Below, piece by piece: positions 1-10,993 of a stretch of 64,000 nucleotides of DNA (the first letter of the stretch is position 1; every line of letters begins with the position of its first letter). Position numbers and translations under genes: made by a program. The DNA comes from Dermanyssus gallinae (taxonomy: Eukaryota > Arthropoda > Arachnida > Mesostigmata > Dermanyssidae): NCBI GenBank assembly GCA_003439945.1, contig QVRM01005234.1, positions 248,001 to 312,000 of the forward strand, in the 5' to 3' direction. The notes beneath the pieces are model-generated. The model was given only the letters and a program-made list of their open reading frames with translations. It did no database searches and was not told where the DNA came from.

Positions 1-785
1 TAAATATATATACATATATATACACTTATGGATTTTGGCCACTAACTAAGATGTCACGTGCTGTTACGTAATTATTTTAAATCCTTTGAAGCTTCGTGGT
101 TAATCAGTTAGCAGCGTCCAAAAAGAACCTGTATCCAGCTGTCATTAAAGTATGCATTGAGAAGAAACCCAAGTTGCATTGCATTAACCTGCTCACGCTA
201 CGGGTTGAATTCAAAAGTTATTTCAAAGAGCGCGATTAATTCAACAAATTGCCATGCGTACTTGACGTAACATTAAGTTTATTCCACCAATAAAGCGACC
301 GAAATGTAAGCGATTCTCTAGTCCACGTTAGTTGTTGCTTTGTGCTATTCCGGTAGTGGCGTCCGGTGCTGAACTCTATCGGTCACCTTCTGCAATAACA
401 AACGCCCCTTGCGACTAGCACATACACACGCCCACACTCGCCCACACACGAGCAACCGCCGACTAGGGGGAGGCAAAGCGTTGTAGAGCGGCAAGTTTCC
501 GTGCGAGTCGAGATTACAAATCCAGGCGGCTGGTTCACGCTAAGGTGGAGCCATATCCTATAGCCACAGCACTGTGGCGAACGCGATACCGGGGTGTATA
601 GCGCACGGACGACAAGAAGACTTCTGCGCGATATTACAGTAGAATGAGGGAGGATTCGATTCGGCTCAGTTGGTGGTAGCAGTGTTAGCAGTCGCGGCTC
701 TACTGTACATATGTATTCTTTCCTAGCAAAATGGGCTGGCCGGCCGCTGGCATTGTTGACACCAACATGCGCCCACCGCCACGGA
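1..785. other. Unassigned sequence at window start
   Basis: I see no convincing coding region, RNA gene or transposon motif here. The sequence is of mixed composition, with a short (CA)-rich patch near 420-450. Confidence 0.5.
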
Positions 786-848
786 AATGCTAACAGACAA
801 CGAATATAGAGGAGAGGGAAATATTTATATATATATTAATATATATAT

Positions 849-867
849 AGCCAGTTTTTCTCTCTCT

Positions 868-950
<83 letters not shown>

Positions 951-961
951 AAAAACTGGCT
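849..961. repeat. Hairpin with (CT)n stem and (AT)n core
   Basis: Two inverted arms (about 849-868 and 942-961) read GCCAGTTTTT followed by CT repeats, then GA repeats followed by AAAAAACTGGC. Between them lies an (AT)n tract of nearly 60 bp. The arms differ by one base in the A/T run. The whole block can fold into one hairpin whose loop is the microsatellite. This could be a small foldback element or a microsatellite that grew inside one. Confidence 0.75.
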
Positions 962-1382
962 AGCAAACTTCGGAAATAGGATAGACGAAGATTTCCGTCG
1001 GTGAATCGTCGATTCACCGGGCCACGACCCCTACTCTGGATCAACGCGTTTGGGGTGTGGACCTAGAGCTGTGGTGGCAGGAAAGGGAAGAAGGGGATGA
1101 ATTGAGACCCGCGCCATTGGCCCGTGACGCAGGCGGTTATTGTGGGTCTGTATGTCCTATTTCCTATTGTACTCTACTTTCGACCACCACCACCCCACTA
1201 TCGTGACCAGTTATCACTTTTCGACCACTAGTACTACTAGGACAAGAAGGAAGACGAAGAACAGGGCGAACCACAATGTGGGGTTATAGCAGCCGCCTTA
1301 GCAGCAGCAGCAACAACAACAAAGGGCCCCCCTTCGTACCGCTGCAACTCTTAGCGTGGTCCTCTTCCTCGTTCAGTAACGT

Positions 1383-1560
1383 ATGCAAGTCAAACGGGAC
1401 GTCTACGAGGCTCCGGTCGAGTCCCGTGAAGAGCTGGTCGCCAAGATTACCTCCGCTGCTGAGGCCGTTCAAACAATGCCTGGTTTACGCTAAGAAATCC
1501 ATCTCTGCGAACGCTACCAAGTCTGCCAGATGGTTCGTAGAGGTATCTTCGAGCAGTGAC
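1383..1560 (+). pseudogene. C-terminal relic of a mariner/Tc-type (DDE_3) transposase
   Basis: The frame starting at 1383 reads VYEAPVESREELVAKI, runs to a stop near 1492, and is followed in the same frame by a stretch with CERYQVC and IFEQ before another stop near 1558. This parallels the C-terminal tail of the transposase in the palindromic element at 16-18 kb (VYETPVESREDLV, later LCNRYRTC and NFEHFL). In this family that tail follows the last catalytic acidic residue. The catalytic core (HDGAPPH and SPDL boxes) is not seen upstream, where the sequence becomes CAG/CAA repeats. It is therefore a broken fragment. The similarity in spacing and residues is strong enough that chance is unlikely, but a profile search was not possible. 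Confidence 0.65.
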
Positions 1561-1569
1561 TGTAAGAAA

Positions 1570-3330
1570 ATAAATAGTCAAGTATGCATGCTCCTAATAT
1601 TGACATGCCCTCTTCGAAATTTGAATTACTCCGCAACCACAAATCGGATCGCCATAGATTTGCCCCTCCCCCCTTCCCATACATCCACTAATTTTGATTG
1701 TGTCCGCAACGGTGCGAGCAGGCGAGGAAGTGAAGTGAAATAGGTTGAGTGAGGATGGTCATAGGTTTTCAAGTGACTTGCAGTGCCTAGCCAGTGGTGT
1801 CGGCGTAAGAGGTGGAGTACGGCCATACCGGTTGTTGTGACAGCTTGCGCTGCCCCACGACATGGCGTATGAGTACAGAAAGCAGAACCATGCAGTGGTG
1901 CAGATGCAATAAAAACTTTTCCAGTACTCTGTTTCGGTGGCTGGGGACCGATCGTGTTTCTGCAGTACAAATTGCTATGCGGGCCATTGTTACGTCATTT
2001 TCCTTGTCTGATTGCTGCATATAACCTTGGCCTTACTGGGTCGTACTAATGCTGGCACCGCGGTCTAGCAGTGTGACAGCATCAACAAAAACAGCAGCAG
2101 CAGTAAAATCAAACCAACGTACGTTTTCCAGAGTTACCCCTCAACTAAATACAAAGTTATAAGCATTTAAATAATTAATACTGATGATCAGTTACTGTAT
2201 TACGCGTAACAAGGATTTTTCTTCTTAAAAAATTCTAAATGTAACATAATTTTTATAAAATCTATATTGTAAAAAGAATCAATTTAGAGTAAATTAGTTG
2301 GCTCAACGATAAATAAATTGGCTATATATGCATAAGCCTGTAGCATTCACATTTACAAGGCATTGTAAGTAATCAGCGGAACGGATATTGACCGCAAAAT
2401 ATTGAGAAACCTCCAAAAATAAAGCATGTAACGCTTTTGTACTCTTTTCTTTAGAAGGGCAGGGTATCATTAAACGCATACCCAAGCAGGTGCAAGGCAG
2501 CGTGGGAGTTAACAAAAGTAATGTGTGCCATGCGTAAAACCCTCATAAACCTATCTCAATAGTACCGACCAGTTGGTGCCATTGACTAATATAGCTTCCA
2601 CTACCTATTTCCCGTCCTAGTCTGAGGCGGCGTTAAAACACGTTACCAATTGAGCCGAGCTCTTCAAACCAATGATATTTTTGATGAATTCTTAAAGCAG
2701 CGTCCATGACGTCACGATCTTTAAAGAGCGCCTGCACTAATTGGCGGCACTGTGTCGTCGAAAAAGCACCCATAGCTGCATTTAAGGGCTAAGTTCCCGA
2801 CTTCGAGGACCGAGCACCTCTCAAAGGCGCGATACACCTCAAGCTACGCCGTCTAACTGCCCCGAGTTGCACCACACACTTCTAGATCCAGATATGTACC
2901 GGTATTGCCGGTCCAAGAGCCGGTTTAATTGACGTGTTCTTATGGCAGCTCACTTCAAGCCTCTAGGATCCTAGATAACTGTTCAGCAAGGGAATCTCCA
3001 AGATTATCCATGGCCCCAGCTAATTTGCTAAGCGACTGCCTAAGACGTCGTTGTGGCTGTAGCTTAGTTGCCGCTGGTTCGTTTTGGGGCCGCCTCTGTA
3101 CCATGTTAGGTAAAATGTCAGCAGGCCACTGACATTGATTTTTTATTTTTAGTTCTCGTTAGTTTTTGGCCTGTTGTAGAAGGCTGCGAATTCCGTGTCA
3201 CTTCTTAGGCAGGGTCTCCTTGTCATCAGTTAGTTAAAAACTTTTGTCTTTCTTAAATGTTCTACCATCATTGAGAAATTGCAAAGGAAGCATATGTAAT
3301 GAAACCTAGATGGGTTTACTTTGAGAGGTT
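1570..3330. other. Unassigned intergenic sequence
   Basis: Only short open frames without recognisable motifs are seen. A small (CAG)n patch lies near 2090-2103. The stretch 2160-2330 is AT-rich. No RNA gene or transposon end was recognised. Confidence 0.5.
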
Positions 3331-3335
3331 ATCTT

Positions 3336-3381
3336 AGATACTAGATCTAGACGCGCTTTAGAGCATCTAGGTCTAGTATCT
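3336..3381. repeat. 15-bp inverted repeat
   Basis: AGATACTAGATCTAG at 3336-3350 is matched by its reverse complement at 3367-3381 with one mismatch, leaving a 16-nt loop. It is followed directly by two copies of a CTCTCTATAGTAG unit (about 3380-3407). No neighbouring gene gives it an obvious terminator or regulatory role. Confidence 0.8.
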
Positions 3382-3409
3382 CTCTATAGTAGTCTCTCTC
3401 TATAGTAGA

Positions 3410-5095
3410 GCGCTCTATGAGCGCCAGTAGCACACTTTATGATAAGCAAAAAGGCAAACATTTTAGGTGCTCTCTTTCCGGGAAAATCCGATTTGTGCCT
3501 CAACACACACATATTGGAGGCTATTCTTATAATTCTACAGGGAACACGCTATTCACTTTCACACAATTTCGACAAAAGTTAGTGCAGAAGCAACAGCAAC
3601 AATCAACAACATCATCAACAATAACTACAGCTAGATTTTACCTATGGTCGTGACAAAAACGTACACATATTTGGAAGCAACATACCTGCGTTTATCTACA
3701 CACGCCTACACACACCTTTGTCAGTAAATGACGATAAATAAAATATCTGTCCTTTGCAAGGGCGAGAGACAGTAAGGCAAATAAAGACAGAAATTTGCTC
3801 GAGCTCTCCTTCCAATAAATTGATGATAAAACGGATCTCCTCGTCGTCTAGTGTCTACTTTATCATTTGATATTCGAACGGCAGTGATCGTCGACTCATT
3901 TTCCTCCGTCTTGGCTTTTGTTTGACTTGTCGCCGTCCGCAACATCGTGAACGTCACGGCGACCGCCTCTCTAGTTAAGTCGCCTGTTCTCTGTACTCCA
4001 AACGGAGGACGGGCGACCACGTAGGTAAGTAAGTGAGTGACAGTGGGTGGTTTGGTTTCTTTGTGACTGGCTGCCGGGGATTCCACCTGAATCCACCTGT
4101 TCGCGGCAAAAGAATGCAAACGCCTGTCATACCTGTACCCGTTCAACGATTTAAGCAGGATGCAAATTTAGCTCTCCTTGCGGGCGCTGTGAGCATAATC
4201 CAAAGCGGTAGATAGTAGTCGTAGTAGCCTCACCAGCAGGTGCTGATGCTGCTGCTGCTGCTGCAGCGGCGGCGGAGATAAGGAACAAGCGTCTACATTT
4301 AATCTATACCATAGTTTCCAACAACATTGGAACGGCAACCCGCTGGGCCTGACTAGTTACGCCAGCGTTCACGTCGTCTACAACGTGGCTTAGTGCGTCG
4401 TTTACATAGCTACGGGGGCGGGGAGGGAGAAGGAAAGGCACGTTAAGAACTCGCCGAAACGGGTACGTGGGCTTTTCGAACAACAGACGCACGAAGAGCA
4501 GAAGCAAGGCGAGCTGATGGAGATACGGGGACAAGGGCGAGAAATATGAAGTAGAGGTTGTTCTCGTTGGTGATGATGACGACGCCGATGCCGGCGGCCG
4601 TAGCAAAGCGTATATGGACACACTTTTCCTGCAGGAGGAGCAAAAGCAACAGCAGCAGAAGCCGTTCGTTGCGGATAGATGCCGCAACTTTGCCTTCCCC
4701 TGTCATGCGGCCGGCTCTCTCTCTCTACATATATCTTCCTTTCTACAAGGCGTGGAAAGGTTTGCAGTTAGTTCGCTTCTTCTTTTCTTCTTCCTCAACG
4801 GCTTACTCAGAAGGTCGTCGTTCTCTAACCGGGCTTGTCATTGTGCCTAGGCATATTCATCACTTCCTCCTGCCTCCCTCCTCTCTCGGCCACCATCTTC
4901 GTCGTCACCCATACTAGCCATGATCCCGCCGCCATAACAACTCTTCCTGCCTGCCCGTATGCCAGCCTCAGGTGTCCGTCAATCGCCTTCGCCACGAGGA
5001 ACCAAGCACCCCACCCCCCCCCGCAAAACCTGGGACGCACAACGAACAGCTCGCCCGCCGTCACTCATATGAGCGAAGGCACCAGCGATAGCAAA
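3410..5095. other. Unassigned GC-richer region with CTG/CAG repeats
   Basis: There are several overlapping open frames of 60-140 codons on both strands, but they are low in complexity (Ser, Pro and Leu runs) and show no domain I recognise. (CTG)n/(CGG)n runs lie at about 4243-4275 and CAG-rich sequence near 4645-4660. Untranslated or intronic host sequence is possible. No exon can be supported. Confidence 0.4.
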
Positions 5096-5102
5096 TGAGA
5101 GG

Positions 5103-5172
5103 TGACGTTGGCCTGTCTAGTAGGCAGCTGGGCTTTCGGCAGCAGCAGCAGCAGCTAGACAGGCCAACGTCA
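5103..5172. repeat. Perfect 18-bp inverted repeat
   Basis: TGACGTTGGCCTGTCTAG at 5103-5120 has an exact reverse complement at 5155-5172. The 34-nt loop contains a (CAG)n run. It is the first of two strong hairpins within 200 bp. Confidence 0.9.
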
Positions 5173-5257
5173 AGGCGCGCTACACCTGCAACTTTAAGGC
5201 TAGCGCTGGCTTCTGTTGCTGTTGCCGTTGTTGTTGCTGCTGCTAGTGCTGACGCTT

Positions 5258-5295
5258 CCCTAGGCCAGGTCCCCCGCCGGGCGCCTGGCCTAGGG
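5258..5295. repeat. Perfect 12-bp GC-rich inverted repeat
   Basis: CCCTAGGCCAGG at 5258-5269 and its exact reverse complement at 5284-5295 surround a 14-nt GC-rich loop. It lies about 85 bp after the 18-bp hairpin. A plus-strand frame from about 5339 to 5605 follows, with one plausible membrane segment (VAIIFLVLFLVSLVGGL). I do not consider that frame a supported gene. Confidence 0.85.
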
Positions 5296-5609
5296 CGCCC
5301 ATCCCAGTCCCCCCCCCCCGCCTATCAGCACGGCATCCGTGCGACATAGCTCGCTGGGCAAATACGTGGCCAACCATCCAACCTCTTGCCCGACCAATCG
5401 ACCTAATAACCGGCTCCAACGGAGAGTGGAGCGAGTAGCCGCCCCGCCAGAGGCGATACGCCTCGGACGGCTCGTAACAGGCGCCGCTGTCGCTATTATC
5501 TTCCTTGTCCTCTTTCTTGTATCTTTAGTAGGCGGGCTGAGAGCGGAAATCAGCAGCTGTCTATCTACGCGAGTGCCTAATAGAGCAGGCCTTAGTACAC
5601 ACTAAGCAA

Positions 5610-6530
5610 TCCGCGTCAATGACGGCGATGAGCGGCAGACCTAAAGGGTGTCGTTTATCTAGCTTATCCTAGCCAAATGTGTTCTATGAATGTTCCGACG
5701 TTTACATAGAATAGAACGCGTCGCGCAGTAATCTATTAATCATATTTTACTGAAAACAAGAAAGAATAGACGCAAAAACACTTGTGTCGAAGACAAAGGA
5801 GAGAGGTGGATAAGCAAGGGAAAACAAAGCAAAGTGTTACAAAATCAAAACAATGACATTAAACTCAACAGAAGGTAAATGAAGGTCAAGTAGGCAACAC
5901 GGCCAGCGCAAAAAGGAATATGCAAGAATCAGTACAGAAACAATACGCCTGTCGTAATTGCAGCATTTGTGCAGACGCAAAATTTCGAATCATGTACGTA
6001 CACTATTTACTATGATTCTCGGGAATCATAGAGTGATTATATTAAAGACAATTAATATTTTTACCTGCTAAATTTATTATAACTACTTTGTCAGACAGCA
6101 GCTCGTCTTGATACATTCTGGCTCCATTTATATATAGGATTGATGCTTGCGCATTTACTTTCCCTTTACTCGTGCAAACCCTTTAGTGATACAGACAACG
6201 AAGTTGCACTTCAATTGAGTCGTCATTTGTTAAAAATTATTCATTTACGTTTACTAACATAATAATTTTTCATTCACGTGAAGCCCTCAGTGTCCCAGTA
6301 CCACGGGTTACGTTTCCACTTTTTTAGTATTATGATATAACACTATATGTATCAGGTCCATGCGTTACGAAACCGGATTCCGCGAACAGGGGGCGCTGCT
6401 ATCGCTGTAGCTAACAGCCAATGGCGGCAATGATGCAGTTCTTTTGTTAGAGTGTCTGGCTCATTGCTCCACGAGTAAAGCCTCACCTTCTGTATTTCCT
6501 AATACATTTCCGGAAGCGTTTACTATGTCC
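5610..6530. other. Unassigned intergenic sequence
   Basis: AT-rich sequence with no open frame of interest, tRNA or transposon motif that I recognise. Confidence 0.5.
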
Positions 6531-6534
6531 AACC

Positions 6535-6830
6535 TTGTGCCAAAAGTCACCAAGCTCTCATTTTCTGTTATCATTTGAAAAAAATCTGCAAACGGATCGC
6601 ATGAAATGCTTGTTGAAACTGACAGACTTCTACTTGAGTGGTTTAAAATTCAACAGTGGCAATTTCGAACTGAGCAACGAAGCACGCGGAAAACCGTCAA
6701 AGAAGTTTGAGAACACCAGTGGGGAGTATCCTGAAGCTTTTAAAGTTGGTTCCACATAAACTGAATGAAAGACAGCAACAGGTCTGTGAGGTTCTGCTTG
6801 CCAGATTCGATAGATTATAGTACATTAGTT
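6535..6830 (+). pseudogene. Mariner transposase relic (N-terminal DNA-binding region)
   Basis: The plus strand encodes KFNSGNFELSNEARGKPSKK, matching the linker after the first helix-turn-helix of mariner transposases (typically WFxKFxxGNFxLxDxxRxGRP). Shortly after, in another frame, LVPHKLNERQQQV and LLARFD match the segment that precedes the first catalytic aspartate. The second helix-turn-helix that should lie between them is missing, and the two parts are out of frame. No catalytic triad follows. This is an inactive, internally deleted remnant. Its ends and terminal inverted repeats were not found. Confidence 0.65.
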
Positions 6831-6839
6831 TCACATAAA

Positions 6840-8645
6840 CATACATTTATATATGTTTTATAACATATGTTATGCATGTCCACATCTAAATAAATTATTT
6901 AAATTCACGAATAAAATATGTATAGCCATATACGAGTTGAATGTGTTATATGCTTACCGAATCGCAGGCTGTGTTGTTGGTTCACCGCATCATATGTATC
7001 TGGAACATGCGTGCCCGCGCGGAGGTGGCCAGAGATTTCCACAACAGGATGATCCTCACACAGGCCCCGCCTGCGGCCAGTCATTCCTTAGCCTGCATTA
7101 CATGAATAAAGGAGCTTTCTATTTGTTTATTGTAGAGGTTTTTCTGCGTAACGTATGGTATCTGCGTATGCGCGTTCTGCAGATAGATGCTGTGGCTGTG
7201 AGCCTCTAGATAGCTAGATGGCCGCTAGTCTGCGCGCGCGTAGTCAGTCAGCCTGTTTGTCTATCCGCCTGTCCGTATGTATACCATTGCCGTCTGTATG
7301 TCCACCTATGCTTCTCGATCGATTGAGGAGAGTGGAAATCAAGAAGAAGAAGCAAGTTGGGAGGGAACCGACGGTGGGGTAGCCCAACGATTTTTTTTGC
7401 CCCAGGGTGAGTGAGTGGGTGAGTGAAGAAAGGAAGGAAGGAAGGAAAAATAGAAGGAGGAGAATGATGGCTGTCGGCGGCAAAGGAACATCAACTTGGG
7501 TGGAGGGGAAGAGTTGGGCGGGGGGGGTTCAGCTGCAGTGCGAGCGGGAACGATCCCTGGGGAGTCTTCGCCTCATTGGAGACTGCCCAACGGCCAGCCG
7601 GAGCCGCATACGCCTGCAGCAGGCTGACCGTGTCGTCGGATTCCCCGGCGGCAGTTGAGATCATCCATGAAGAGGACGGAGGCCAGCCAGCATCGGGGCT
7701 TCCTGGAAGGATCAGCAGCAGCCGACAGGCTGGCCCCTTCTCGACTTTCCCTTGTTGGCCCTTTTCTACCCCGTCCCTCGTCGCCAGTCCTGAACTCCTA
7801 GCTTCCTTCGTCCCATTTTTCCCCGAGCCAAACCTATCAAACGGGGAATCAAACGATGCCAATAGCCCGCCGGGGTCCTGGTTCATCCGTTCGACCGCTT
7901 ACGCTTCTTTCTGCCAATGTCTACGTTTGCGTCTGTCTGCCTGTCTGTCTGCGTGCGTGCCTGTATGTCTCGTCTGGTCCCATCCGCTGCGAGACGGTCC
8001 GTCAAGTCCTTCCGCCGGCACCCCCGCTGCGGAGGGGACACATGCACAGATCACAGAGCGCCCCCGGCTTCCTTAACGGGGGTGGCCGCGGCGGCGGCGG
8101 CGGTGCGGGACAGCTTTTTGTCGGTCGCTGCATCACCACCGTCTGGGGCCATACGTGGGCGTAAACTGTCGTGATAGCGCCAGGCGATGGCCCAAAAACG
8201 TCGCCGGCATGGCTACCGTAATTGAAGGCCGGTAGTAGTTGCTCCGGTAATATTCCCACGACGACGACTACTAATACTACTACTATTTTTTACTACTACT
8301 ACGATAACTACTGCGAGACCAACACCTTCAACAAGAACAACAACAGCCCAAGCATACCCATCGTCGAAACCTTTATGCGTTCATGTTCATCAAACATGTG
8401 TGTTGATGATCAAAGAGCAGACGTTGAAAGGAACCACTCGGCTATGTCATTGCTCTTGATAGTTCCATTGCGAATCTCTACATACACGATACATGCACGT
8501 AGTAGACGAACGATTCACTGGTCTCGGCGAAAAGCGTCTGATACGCTGCTGCAAAGCAGTCAAGTTGCCGAGCAGATTTCAGCCGCTTTGCGCCGACTTT
8601 GGAGCGCACTGAAATAGTGCTTTGAATTCTATAGTGCGCACTTAT
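6840..8645. other. Unassigned region with GC-rich patches
   Basis: Between about 7400 and 8250 several overlapping frames of 80-166 codons occur on both strands, but they are proline/serine/cysteine-rich and lack recognisable domains. (GGAA)n-like repeats lie at about 7428-7448, a (GGC)n patch near 8088-8103 and ACT/TAC repeats at 8260-8310. No gene is supported. Confidence 0.4.
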
Positions 8646-8649
8646 AACT

Positions 8650-8675
8650 CATATATATATATATATATATATATA
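8650..8675. repeat. (AT)n microsatellite
   Basis: A pure AT dinucleotide run of about 25 bp. Confidence 0.9.
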
Positions 8676-8679
8676 AAAG

Positions 8680-10685
8680 ACAAAAATAAATTTTAAAAAA
8701 TTTACTAGATGATGATAACATTTCATTAAAAAAATACCTAAATTGCTTCTAGTTTACACAAATAGTGTGTCCTCATAATTATCTTAAATATTTACCTTCC
8801 TTCCCATATCAAGCACAATGCTATGCGGTCACATGGTAAAAGTCACGTCAACGACTATCTTGTCGTGCTTGTTTAGTCCAATGCTTCGAAATGTTAGTGT
8901 TAGTTTCTCTCCTCCTTGACTTGTTCCAGACTTCGTATGTCCCGCAAGGAAATTTTTAAATTCATTTGCTGGCCCGGCAAAACAGCACCGCATGCTTGCT
9001 TTGAACTCTTGTTGTTTATGTCGCTATTGCAGCAAGTCTTCCTAATCGCTAGAGGTGGACCAGAATGCGGCGCTCGATCCTGCACTGCATTAATAGCAAA
9101 ATAAATGTTTAGTGTTTGTCCAGTCGAATAGTCGTTCACCTCAGTTATAGTATAGACTATGGTACTCGTACAGTGACATTGACCGATATATACTTTGCCG
9201 AAATTGATGTGATAATATAATAATACACAAGCATAGTGTTAAACGCTCGAGAATAATAGATAGAGGCGTTTTAATGGTTCTATAATTGGATAACCTTCTG
9301 CATGCAATAATACGCAATAGCAATCTTCAATCCAAGATGGGACGACGTTCATAGTTTCGTATGCAAATGTTGTTACTGCTTACTTTTACATATACGTTAT
9401 GCCCGAGATTCTGGCGAAGCAGACAGGCAAAGGCGTTAACACCTTTTTGTGTAGCCGATAAACATTTACACTATCATCCGCTTAGTTTGAACTGTTATAC
9501 GTTAACATACGAATTTCCCGATTAGTCAATCGTGAATTATACCGCAACGGTCTTCTAAATATGAGACGCAACCAAAGGCAAATTCATTGAAACTTTTGCG
9601 GACGCAATAATCTGTCGGCGTGTCTTTCGACGCTTAATGACTCTCTCAGGAAGCGAGAACATGTTAGCTCAGCCAGAAAACTCTGTCAGATTTTTAAGGC
9701 GAATTCAGACGTTTTTTTCTACAACGGTGTCAGTTCAGAATGCCAATTCATAACTGGCAAAAAATTTACAATTTTATACATACGGTGTGTGAGGAAAGTT
9801 CAAATTTCCATACAAAATTAACGTGGTTCTTCATGCCTTCAAAACTTAAAATTTTTTGTCGAACGGTTTAGACGGTTTTTACGCCTTGCTTTAAACAGTC
9901 AAGCTTGCCATAAGTGCGCAAGTGCAAGTTCAGTTCTCTTAAAAATAAAGTTAATCATTCTTAGAAAGTTACTTATCCCGGGACCTCGGAGAGTAGCTCG
10001 ACTTTCGTTGCCCCATCATTTAGGAATCAGGGGTCATGAATTGGTCTCGAGGGAGGATGTAAAACCTTGACCGACCCAAAGGCATTTTGCTACACCGAAT
10101 TAGTTTGTCGGCAATATTTCTCGGATTAATCTGGAACGGCTAGGGGCTGCAGTTAGTACAGATGCTGGGTGCACCGCATGTTTTTGATTACCGCAAGCCT
10201 TATTAAAAACATCCCAGCGCTGACGCATGCCACCTTTTTGTGTAAGGCACTGAGTCTTGTAGAATGCAGTCTTTGACGTTTGCAGGGCATGCTAAGAGGG
10301 CTTCCAGCTTTCCGTCTTTGAGTCGACAAAATGCTGAATATAGAAAAGCAGAAAAACTTTTCGGAAGAATCCAAGCGAGTCACCCTGGAAAAAAAAATAT
10401 TTAAAGAGTCTGAGAACAATATCTCGGAAAGTTTCGAATGCGGAGCTCACGTCTGATTTACTGAAAAGCTTTATCCACAAAGCGTAAGAAAGCGGAATAA
10501 GGGTAATCAGAAAACAACGGATAAACAATAGCGACTCTATGGTCATAGGTTAGGCATAGGAGTAGCGTGCTTTAAGGTATGATTTCGTCCACTATATTAA
10601 ACATACATTTAGTATGAACTATATGCTGCTATGAGTAAAACCCGATGATGTAGCTTTTAAAATCGGTGTTCTTCTCATATATTCA
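8680..10685. other. Unassigned intergenic sequence
   Basis: Short unconvincing frames only. I see no RNA gene, microsatellite of note or transposase motif. Confidence 0.5.
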
Positions 10686-10689
10686 CGTA

Positions 10690-10972
10690 CCGCTTGTAAA
10701 TTACAGTTAAGGCTACTCATTTCGAATGAGGACAAAATTCCGCAAATCGAGCGCAGGTGGATGCCAACTTCGCCACTAAACTCATTCGAATAGCGGTTTG
10801 TCGTAAAAAGTCGACGCCCTTTATCGAATAAGTAGGAACCTCAATATATTTAAGCCACGTTTCGCTAACCACCGCCTCGTCGAAACCGGATCCCTCCTCG
10901 TTAGAAAAACTTGCTAGAATTTCAAGCTGCTCTGATTTTTTTACTGTCGATGTAATTAATTGTGTGTAACTG
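10690..10972 (-). pseudogene. AP-endonuclease relic of an older non-LTR retrotransposon
   Basis: The minus strand encodes VVSETWLKYIEVPTYSIKG, which fits the ETW motif and following segment of apurinic-type endonucleases of non-LTR elements. After a frame change comes a stretch with NRYSNEFSGEVGIHLRS, matching the usual RxGGGVxIY box. The catalytic aspartate and histidine boxes are absent. The endonuclease-like sequence begins directly after the short-repeat tail of the reverse transcriptase copy at 10985-12430. The newer element may thus have inserted into, or been joined to, this older one. Confidence 0.55.
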
Positions 10973-10973
10973 A

Positions 10974-10993
10974 CAATTACAATTACAATTATG
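10974..10993 (-). repeat. Short-repeat 3' tail of non-LTR element (TAATTG)n
   Basis: On the minus strand the element ends with AATAAACA followed by about three TAATTG-like units. The related plus-strand copy ends at about 23591 with AATAAATATGATTGATTGA. Such short tandem tails in place of poly(A) are known in several non-LTR clades (for example CR1 and I). Confidence 0.7.

Noticed and set aside
790..1044. Minus-strand frame with long Tyr-Ile repeats
   Set aside because: It is the translation of an (AT)n microsatellite. The same holds for similar frames near 18.5, 33.1, 38.1, 39.2, 46.0-46.6, 58.3 and 59.2 kb.
4835..5605. Plus-strand frames with a possible membrane segment
   Set aside because: The frames are short, in different phases, rich in simple repeats and lack domain similarity. 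The hairpins through this region also argue against coding.
7407..8259. Cluster of overlapping frames up to 166 codons on both strands
   Set aside because: GC-rich, low-complexity sequence open in most frames. No recognisable protein family.
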